This document shows, piece after piece, positions 60,093 through 64,000 of a DNA stretch of 64,000 nucleotides (position 1 is its first letter; each line of letters opens with the position of its first letter). The stretch comes from Sarcocystis neurona (lineage: Eukaryota; Apicomplexa; Conoidasida; Eucoccidiorida; Sarcocystidae), in assembly GCA_000727475.1 (NCBI GenBank), contig KL647302.1, positions 365,212 to 429,211 on the forward strand, given 5' to 3'. The position numbers were made by a program, and so were the translations under genes. Under the pieces are notes generated by a model that was given only the letters and a program-made list of their open reading frames with translations, searched no databases and had not been told where the DNA came from.

Positions 60093-61332
60093 TGAGAGAN
60101 NNNNNNNNNNNNNNNNNNNNNNNNNNNNNNNNNNNNNNNNNNNNNNNNNNNNNNNNNNNNNNNNNNNNNNNNNNNNNNNNNNNNNNNNNNNNNNNNNNNN
60201 NNNNNNNNNNNNNNNNNNNNNNNNNNNNNNNNNNNNNNNNNNNNNNNNNNNNNNNNNNNNNNNNNNNNNNNNNNNNNNNNNNNNNNNNNNNNNNNNNNNN
60301 NNNNNNNNNNNNNNNNNNNNNNNNNNNNNNNNNNNNNNNNNNNNNNNNNNNNNNNNNNNNNNNNNNNNNNNNNNNNNNNNNNNNNNNNNNNNNNNNNNNN
60401 NNNNNNNNNNNNNNNNNNNNNNNNNNNNNNNNNNNNNNNNNNNNNNNNNNNNNNNNNNNNNNNNNNNNNNNNNNNNNNNNNNNNNNNNNNNNNNNNNNNN
60501 NNNNNNNNNNNNNNNNNNNNNNNNNNNNNNNNNNNNNNNNNNNNNNNNNNNNNNNNNNNNNNNNNNNNNNNNNNNNNNNNNNNNNNNNNNNNNNNNNNNN
60601 NNNNNNNNNNNNNNNNNNNNNNNNNNNNNNNNNNNNNNNNNNNNNNNNNNNNNNNNNNNNNNNNNNNNNNNNNNNNNNNNNNNNNNNNNNNNNNNNNNNN
60701 NNNNNNNNNNNNNNNNNNNNNNNNNNNNNNNNNNNNNNNNNNNNNNNNNNNNNNNNNNNNNNNNNNNNNNNNNNNNNNNNNNNNNNNNNNNNNNNNNNNN
60801 NNNNNNNNNNNNNNNNNNNNNNNNNNNNNNNNNNNNNNNNNNNNNNNNNNNNNNNNNNNNNNNNNNNNNNNNNNNNNNNNNNNNNNNNNATATAGAGAGA
60901 GAGAGAGAGAGAGTGAGAGAGAGAGATATGTGGATGTAAGCGTATTCTTCACGTAAACTGAGCACACTTTTATCGTTTCCTATGTTTTTTTCTTGTGCAG
61001 ACTTTCTTCCGTGCGGCATCCCTCCACGTTATTACGGGTGAGAAAGGATGCATGCCAGCGCTTTCCTCTCATCGAGCAGCTGATACCTGCAGACCGTGAT
61101 GCTTAGCAGGGGACTACAGCACGAGGAGCGTAACAGCCACTGTACCACGAAAAGTTGACGAAAGAACTTCAGCAACGAGGGCCGCCGAGGTAGCACCCGG
61201 AATTCGCACAGCGGTGAAACAGGGATATACGCAGTGGTCCCAGCGACAATACCCTCAACGGTAGTAACAGCGATATTTTCAGCGCAGCGACAGGCACAGC
61301 AACAGCAGCGATGGGCGCCGCAACAGCAGTGA
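28445..61332 (+). CDS. Large multi-exon coiled-coil protein (gene span)
   Basis: Proposed coding exons: 28445-28568, 30957-31045, 33015-33132, 34151-34311, 34770-~34835, 35693-35767, 37488-37595, 39071-39259, 42113-42265, 44003-44179, 46340-46462, 48221-48357, 49737-49830, 51833-53141 (or 53156), 54033-54145, 57142-57424, 58278-58334, 58435-58788, 61001-61037, 61173-61332. Together they give about 1,308 residues with matching phase at every junction. Most of the product is Glu/Gln/Ala/Arg-rich heptad coiled coil, densest in the 1.3-kb exon. The C-terminal about 200 residues are not coil. I recognise no named family; the shape suits a cytoskeletal or centrosomal scaffold, which is inference. 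Introns are long (to about 3 kb) and full of microsatellites. Extra micro-exons, and exons hidden in the N gap, cannot be excluded. An in-frame stop at 39577 permits a short form. Confidence 0.65.
30957..31045 (+). CDS. Coiled-coil gene, exon 2
   Basis: After acceptor gtgggctgcag the frame reads DLHSTLQRRVKERGLSRVFS, then KPLAGEDDDE. It ends at a GTGCGT donor in phase 0 and so joins KSSEEWE of the next exon without a break. Confidence 0.5.
32560..33014 (+). other. Pyrimidine-rich 3' intron segment
   Basis: About 450 bp of C/T-rich plus strand running into the acceptor gcgggttcag before exon 3. Confidence 0.6.
33015..33132 (+). CDS. Coiled-coil gene, exon 3 (alternative start ATG at 33039)
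   Basis: Reads KSSEEWETMSDTPGHQARVS, then ETPTASDAEEQPLAQGISF, and ends before GTCAGT in phase 1. If the two upstream exons are not real, translation would start at the internal ATG 33039 (acgATGA, with A at -3), giving MSDTPGHQARV. Confidence 0.72.
34151..34311 (+). CDS. Coiled-coil gene, exon 4
   Basis: Enters in phase 1 to give DSLGSLDLPHWNEAELEDLD, then VSLITPKVLSQLFDKVLDCL, and ends IERLQAQ before GTCAGT in phase 0. This acidic, non-repetitive segment is the most distinctive part of the N-terminus and the best query for a homology search. Confidence 0.85.
34770..34835 (+). CDS. Coiled-coil gene, exon 5 (3' end uncertain)
   Basis: The acceptor cctgcgcag is followed by RHLHELRRAARDQGPP in phase 0, continuing the helix. 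No strong phase-0 donor follows. GTGCAG at 34836 is used here; GTAGGG (about 34822) and GTGGGA (about 34930) are better donors but in phase 1. Confidence 0.45.
35010..35041. repeat. (GT)n microsatellite
   Basis: About 16 GT units inside an intron of the coiled-coil gene. A similar interrupted tract lies at 33735-33790. Confidence 0.95.
35693..35767 (+). CDS. Coiled-coil gene, exon 6
   Basis: 25 codons, NGHLKQDIISVKKRLQAAVE then TNDEQ, between gcgtgcag and GTGAAT. Phase 0 on both sides and in heptad register. Confidence 0.75.
37348..37372. repeat. (TA)n microsatellite
   Basis: About 12 TA units in the intron before exon 7. Comparable TA runs occur at 38218-38236, 40578-40601 and 44504-44622. 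Confidence 0.9.
37488..37595 (+). CDS. Coiled-coil gene, exon 7
   Basis: 36 codons, VQELKDMAERVADLEAETRE then LTRQLSMMEARLKKYM, a textbook heptad pattern. Acceptor gatgcag and donor GTGAGC, phase 0 to phase 0. The acceptor could instead be six bases later. Confidence 0.88.
38560..39070 (+). other. Pyrimidine-rich 3' intron segment
   Basis: About 500 bp with very few purines on the plus strand, ending in ctcttgatccag at the exon 8 acceptor. Confidence 0.6.
39071..39577 (+). CDS. Coiled-coil gene, exon 8 with alternative terminal extension
   Basis: Coil begins ERDRELQAIRHERETWQTER and runs to QEREDQ at 39259. There a good donor GTAAAG would give a 189-nt, phase-0 exon like its neighbours. The frame stays open and still coil-like past that donor (VKLLQKQLEIKEREIDSLSA), then becomes Ser-rich (RMMSERLSFRRLSLSG) and stops after PSVPK at 39577. 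Either this is a composite exon that gives a short protein of about 415 residues, or it is the true 3' end of a first gene. Confidence 0.82.
   Translation, partial: ERDRELQAIRHERETWQTERVKLQQQVTALSGDLHAATKEARLQRLSSDIEKLQSVAQEREDQVKLLQKQLEIKEREIDSLSATLTLQQQDRGTSRKERGSAAGASAGADFLTIGSSGSRRSTNARMMSERLSFRRLSLSGVSLAGELEEANRTAQQGAAAGGPSVPK
39590..39665. repeat. GA-rich simple repeat
   Basis: Imperfect gagagaaagacagagaca run just after the stop at 39577. Confidence 0.85.
41820..42065. repeat. CTG-rich intronic tract with a 72-bp duplication
   Basis: Imperfect CTG runs on the sense strand. The block cgtgttgcgcgggt recurs at 41921 and 41993. The tract ends about 50 bp before the exon 9 acceptor. It creates a spurious Ser/Ala-rich antisense ORF. 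Confidence 0.8.
42113..42265 (+). CDS. Coiled-coil gene, exon 9 (or first exon of a second gene)
   Basis: 51 codons, IEMAQKMVDNAVAEVGALRA then MNSALDDEVHQLRRELEAKT, ending at GTATTG. Phase 0 on both sides, compatible with the donor at 39260. The ATG at 42119 has a strong context (gaaATGG), so it could also start a separate gene. Confidence 0.85.
44003..44179 (+). CDS. Coiled-coil gene, exon 10
   Basis: 59 codons, EKTTLLVTAEEQLRFTSGQL then EVTRQKLTQTENELVDTKGK, continuous coil. Acceptor acctcacag after a C/T-rich stretch, donor GTATTT, phase 0 to phase 0. Confidence 0.88.
44541..44690. repeat. 92-bp intronic tandem duplication
   Basis: tgtggagttt...gtcgggggaagcagctgc (44541) and tgtggagcct...gtcgggggaagcagttgc (44633) are each preceded by a (TA)n run. 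Confidence 0.8.
45585..45715. repeat. (CA)n-rich microsatellite cluster
   Basis: Interrupted CA runs with short TA inserts over about 130 bp, in an intron. Confidence 0.9.
46340..46462 (+). CDS. Coiled-coil gene, exon 11
   Basis: 41 codons, NRLTNLLKAAGSSEEVKVLQ then EQLSSLEALLEERTTQLRST. Acceptor gatgcacag, donor GTAAGA, phase 0 to phase 0. Confidence 0.87.
47690..48220 (+). other. Pyrimidine-rich 3' intron segment
   Basis: About 500 bp C/T-rich, ending ttctttgcag at the exon 12 acceptor. Confidence 0.6.
48221..48357 (+). CDS. Coiled-coil gene, exon 12
   Basis: Reads NVSEGLKSQVEAQVEEIKRL, then EGQLAQMEASSKENQEIAGQ, then LAAVI. It ends at GTACGC in phase 2, which exactly complements the single base needed by exon 13. 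The frame stays open past the donor but turns into Cys-rich CTG-repeat translation. Confidence 0.82.
48365..48840. repeat. Intronic CTG/TGC repeat tract
   Basis: Dense imperfect CTG on the sense strand, densest at 48488-48600, directly after exon 12. All frames are open and low complexity. Confidence 0.85.
49737..49830 (+). CDS. Coiled-coil gene, exon 13
   Basis: Enters in phase 2 and reads SLKQQLQHQAATEGGEDAAA, then LRVQIAELEAE. It ends at GTACGC in phase 0. The other two frames are not coil-like. Confidence 0.85.
50826..51270. repeat. Degenerate 40-60 bp minisatellite array, about 9 units
   Basis: Each unit is ggat/ggac + (GA)n + agcctacacttat-like + TA/CA-rich spacer + tgtgcg/gtgcgg. Unit starts are recognisable near 50829, 50883, 50938, 50995, 51039, 51082, 51122, 51189 and 51233. 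The plus-strand ORF across it is a translated repeat. Confidence 0.8.
51400..51832 (+). other. Pyrimidine-rich 3' intron segment with a G16 run
   Basis: C/T-rich over about 400 bp, interrupted at 51659-51674 by 16 consecutive G, and ending ttatgtttgtag at the large exon's acceptor. Confidence 0.6.
51833..53156 (+). CDS. Coiled-coil gene, exon 14 (main rod)
   Basis: About 440 codons of unbroken heptad coiled coil, the largest exon. After LATSKPRAARAAELARRVEE it runs through repeated E/Q/L/A/R heptads to MNAVGMQNE. It enters in phase 0 and leaves in phase 1 at GTATGC (end 53141) or GTAGGC (end 53156); both fit exon 15. A short Ala-rich interruption (near TAEGGGEDEAAAKATAAAAQ, about 52640-52700) may act as a hinge. 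Composition alone (Gln/Glu/Ala) will give spurious hits to myosin, SMC and M-type proteins. The long antisense ORF here is a codon shadow. Confidence 0.95.
54033..54145 (+). CDS. Coiled-coil gene, exon 15
   Basis: Acceptor gtttgcggcag, phase 1, reading ELGEKLQRMERNLQEARSHA then AELRRLHASAVEENRDLL. Donor GTGAGA in phase 0. The upstream ATG frame (MHASAAAGF) would need a different phase and is not used. Confidence 0.83.
56460..57141 (+). other. Pyrimidine-rich 3' intron segment
   Basis: About 650 bp C/T-rich, including a 57-bp tandem duplication, ending cgtgttgccag at the exon 16 acceptor. Confidence 0.6.
56587..56700. repeat. 57-bp tandem duplication
   Basis: Copies at 56587-56643 and 56644-56700 begin cttgtctggtggccttctgt and differ at about three bases. 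Confidence 0.92.
57142..57424 (+). CDS. Coiled-coil gene, exon 16 (end of rod)
   Basis: Reads EKLLCLSGGHRTADAESRQL, a last helical stretch AVLLQQVARDISFVRGEMNT, an Ala/Ser linker, and a non-coil TTVFNVGFPENVIPMVNAHG. It ends TINIS before GTCAGG in phase 1. The coil-to-globular change marks the start of the C-terminal region. Confidence 0.87.
57825..58277 (+). other. Pyrimidine-rich 3' intron segment
   Basis: About 450 bp C/T-rich, ending ctcaccatgcag at the exon 17 acceptor. Confidence 0.6.
58278..58334 (+). CDS. Coiled-coil gene, exon 17
   Basis: Enters in phase 1: GIYDVRMAGSGYASFYTGK. It is proposed to end at GTGGGC in phase 1. The frame remains open to 58792, so read-through without a further splice is the alternative, giving a Ser/Gly-rich tail. 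Confidence 0.62.
58435..58788 (+). CDS. Coiled-coil gene, exon 18 (Ala-rich)
   Basis: Acceptor gctgctgcag, phase 1, reading ALRWRSSLRSRWMAVPATRF. The Ala/Glu-rich part follows (VTEAVAAPEEEQEKAEEAAR), ending AQITAES at a strong donor GTAAGC in phase 1. This frame is preferred over the Ser/Cys-rich one because it leads cleanly into FLPCGIPPRYYG of the next exon. Confidence 0.5.
59758..59780. repeat. (TA)n microsatellite
   Basis: About 11 TA units. A (GT)n run follows at about 59932-59956. Confidence 0.9.
60050..60930. other. Assembly gap inside a (TA)n(GA)n microsatellite
   Basis: 790 N at 60100-60889. Both edges carry the same TA-run then GA-run ending gtgagaga, so the missing DNA may be more of the same repeat. 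The two-frame protein runs across it are meaningless. Confidence 0.95.
61001..61037 (+). CDS. Coiled-coil gene, exon 19 (37-nt micro-exon)
   Basis: An excellent acceptor (T-rich, ttcttgtgcag) and donor (ACGG|GTGAGA) bracket 37 nt. In the phase left by exon 18 it reads DFLPCGIPPRYYG and leaves in phase 2. Confidence 0.52.
61173..61332 (+). CDS. Coiled-coil gene, proposed last exon
   Basis: Acceptor aagaacttcag and phase 2 entry give NEGRRGSTRNSHSGETGIYA, then VVPATIPSTVVTAIFSAQRQ, ending WAPQQQ and a stop at 61330-61332. Another frame over 61220-61465 is also open and Ala-rich, so the exact end is uncertain. Confidence 0.42.
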
Positions 61333-64000
61333 CCGCAATAATGGGGACACCCGTAGCAGGGACAGAAGCAGGAGGGGGCGGTGACAACAGGACGCCGGAC
61401 GGAATCAGTGCCACCAGCAGCGCGGAGCCGCGGCGGGTGCCGCTGTCACTGCAGATGCATTCGTAGGCTGATCTCAGCCACCTACCTCACGTGGAACGAT
61501 TGAAAACTTTTTTTCAGATCGTTTCCCCTTCTGCACTCATTTGGGTAATTGTAGAGATGTATGTACTAAGGTGTGAGTTATTCTACATGCCCCTCACACA
61601 GGTGGGAGACTACACATCGCATGCATACTTTTGTGCTCCTAGGTATATTCATAGATGTGTGCAGATACATACGTTGTCTGATGGACAACTACCTTTCAGC
61701 AGCGATAGGTAAAGTTTTGGCTACAGTTAGGGAGAAACGGGTGCACTTGTGTGCATCGCAGCTCAGAAGAAGGAGTCCAGTGGATGCAATGCACACGTGT
61801 TTCTATGTTCGTGTACTCACTGGTGTGTTACATTCGTTCATGCGTGTGTGAATACATGTGAGAAACGTAGTTGACCGTAAAAACAAACTCCAAAGACTTT
61901 AGTTCTTGGCGTTATGTAAATAGGTGTGCGCGACTCAGTGGGAATAAAGCTATCAGTGTTTTTTGCTTTTCAAGAGCAACTCTACCAGAAAACCCTCGCC
62001 TGCCTATACTCGTAGGGATGTATCTACACATTCGCGCACGTGCGTCAAGAAAGGTCGAACCGCACGTGCAGTGAATACGGGCGGGCAGACCTCCAGTGTG
62101 ACTGCGTGTGTTTCCTACCTTTAACAATAGTTAGCAGATATGTGCCTGTAAATGTTTGTCCACTGCTACGAAGGAAGTTTCCTATGCAGGTAAAATGTAG
62201 GAGTTGGACATGGATGGATTTGGGGGATGGACCTGGAAGGATTTAAGAGAGACGTGACAGTCGGGAAAAAACGAAAACCAGTTTTATTTCTTTTTGTAAC
62301 GTGGACATGGATGGAAGTGTGGCATGAGGTGAAAGGATTTAAGATGAAAGGATTTAAGAGAGATGTGACACTCGGGAAAAAACAGTAACCATTTTTCTTT
62401 CGTCTTTCGTGTGACGGCTTCGCGTCGCTGAGTTCAATTTTGTGTAACTGCTGTTATTTCAACAAACCCCAATTTAGTAAAGGCGGCATGAAGCGCTTAA
62501 CATCCGGCGCAGTCGTAAGTGTTTCTCCTGCATGGAGAATGTTCTGAAGGAAACGAAAAGCGGCTTTATTGCCGGTCCCCTGTTTCTCCATCCGTGCGAC
62601 TCGTCACGGGGAACTTTTCTCTCTTGTAATCCGTTAACTTGCAACGTGCGACAGCTCTTTCCCCGTTCATACTTCTAGCCATCCACAGGCAGCCCCACAG
62701 TCCACATTCATTGTGGAAAATGGACTTACGCTCCACGGGAGAAGACTGCGGCACCGGTTCCTCCAATATAGTCGTAGTTGTTTTTCTGTTTTTAACGTCT
62801 TCTGAATCCTTCTTAGTTCACACTTTTCTGCGAGCAGACTCACCTACAACCACTACTCAGGCATTTGAAAACGCTTCCTTCTCTCAATCCCGCTGGGTGA
62901 GGTGTCTTCTTCTCTCCCCCTTCTGAGACAGGAATCTCCACACAGAAAATTCCAGTGACAATCACAACCTTTTTTCTGCTAAGTTCTGCCGTGGCTTCCT
63001 CATCGCTCTCTGCTTCTGCAAAAATGCCAGTTGCTCTTGTTACTCGTTCCTTCCTAGAGCAGGCTTCTACACAGTAGGTTCACACGTAGAATGACGTTGA
63101 TACTGCGTTTTACATTCTCTGGCTACTGCTTCACTGTTGACGTTACGCTTGGCTTTTCCTCGACTACTGGAAGTTTCTGGCTGCCTGTCAGGCCAACCAA
63201 GTGTCCAAGATCCACTGCCTTCTCCAGCGCTTCCCCTATTTTCTTATAACGTTTACGTATAAATCTCGTACAAGGATACACCGTTGATACTCCCTACTGT
63301 TACAATCTGCCGGACGCACTATGCTATACATATAGATATATGTATACGTATATGTGTAGGTGTAGGCGTAGTCGTTGCCGTAACGACTTTGGCGTGGGTC
63401 GTGCTATTTAAGAAGCCTTGATTCGCTTTCACTTTGAATCACATAAGACGGTTTTCACGGTGGGCATTTTTTGTGTAAGGCCAGGCTTTACGGATCCATC
63501 GGCATTTTCTGGACGCAAAGAGCGTCAGCGTACCTACAAAAGTAATAGAGAAAAGGTACTACGAACACACATACGACTACAACTCAGTATACGCCACTGA
63601 TTCAAATGCAAACGAAAACGTAACCACCAGCACGAACATATCCACAAACACACGAATTATCGGGATCGCATAGCCCAGAGTTTTCTAGGGTGTAGACTTC
63701 GCACGTTCGCATCGGCGATGTGAGCGTGTACGCACATGGAGAAGTGAATAGCCACGTAGATAGACGACTACGGCAAGTAGGTGGATGGAGTGGCGTTAGG
63801 AACATTCAAAAGCGTACTGTCGAATTGCAGGAGGGGAATTCACAGATTACAGACAAGAATGCTAAGAGGCCAACTAGACGCTTACAAACAATTACTCTGA
63901 AGAGAGGTACAACACACACGGGACACACACACATCATCTGCTAAAGCCCATTCGTGCTTCAACGGTAGCCACCGACTTAGTGAAGGCGAAACTCCAGCGA
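61333..64000. other. No supported gene
   Basis: Only short unlinked ORFs. Contains the duplication at 62206-62395 and a small TA/GT-rich patch near 63325-63365. Confidence 0.5.
62206..62395. repeat. 97-bp imperfect tandem duplication
   Basis: Copies starting at 62206 and 62303 both run ggacatggatgg...aggatttaagagaga.gtgaca.tcgggaaaaaac. The second copy also has an internal doubling of gaaaggatttaaga. Confidence 0.85.

Noticed and set aside
60048..61019. ORFs of over 300 codons crossing the N gap on both strands
   Set aside because: Unknown bases lack stops; the ends are translated (GA)n/(TA)n.

Overview
The window looks like nuclear DNA of a coccidian apicomplexan, most likely an eimeriid (Eimeria/Cyclospora-like). 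The species cannot be fixed from sequence alone. Four things point there: a clear MORN1-type protein of 15 MORN repeats, a rhoptry-kinase-like (ROPK) pseudokinase with a decayed tandem copy, GT-AG spliceosomal introns, and abundant CAG/CTG, (GT)n, (TA)n and (GA)n simple repeats. No bacterial operons, rRNA genes, CRISPR arrays or intact transposons were seen. One assembly gap (N) lies at 60100-60889.

Layout. 0-4.1 kb: a minus-strand ROPK-like pseudokinase ORF (298-1200) and, about 2.9 kb away, a second frameshifted copy with matching 3' flank (about 3000-4060). 4.1-10.4 kb: no convincing gene, but tandem duplications, nested inverted repeats and one doubtful minus-strand ORF with an in-frame 12-residue repeat (7731-8168). 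10.4-12.2 kb: a pyrimidine-rich leader followed by the intact, intronless MORN1 orthologue (11037-12185), the most secure gene here. 12.2-28.4 kb: mostly non-coding and microsatellite-rich, with weak candidate exons on the minus strand (18.8-19.7 kb) and a better plus-strand candidate (23660-24379) that carries an 18-bp CAG-type minisatellite.

28.4-61.3 kb: one long plus-strand gene that I reconstructed from splice sites and reading phase. About 20 small exons (37-190 nt, plus one of 1.3 kb) are separated by introns averaging about 1.6 kb. They encode an acidic, Gln/Glu/Ala-rich coiled-coil protein of about 1,300 residues with a short non-coil C-terminal region. Nearly all exon junctions agree in phase. 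The 3' boundary of exon 5, the first two exons and the last three exons are the weaker parts. An in-frame stop at 39577 gives an alternative: a short product of about 415 residues, or two adjacent genes.

A recurring feature is a 300-600 bp strand-asymmetric C/T-rich island that ends at the acceptor of many exons and also directly precedes the MORN1 start codon. 61.3-64 kb: no supported gene, one imperfect 97-bp duplication.

Functional reading: MORN1 is a cytoskeletal scaffold of the coccidian budding apparatus. A long coiled-coil protein would suit the same cytoskeleton, but that link is only inference from its form. The ROPK-like copies resemble the expanding and decaying secreted-effector families of coccidia.
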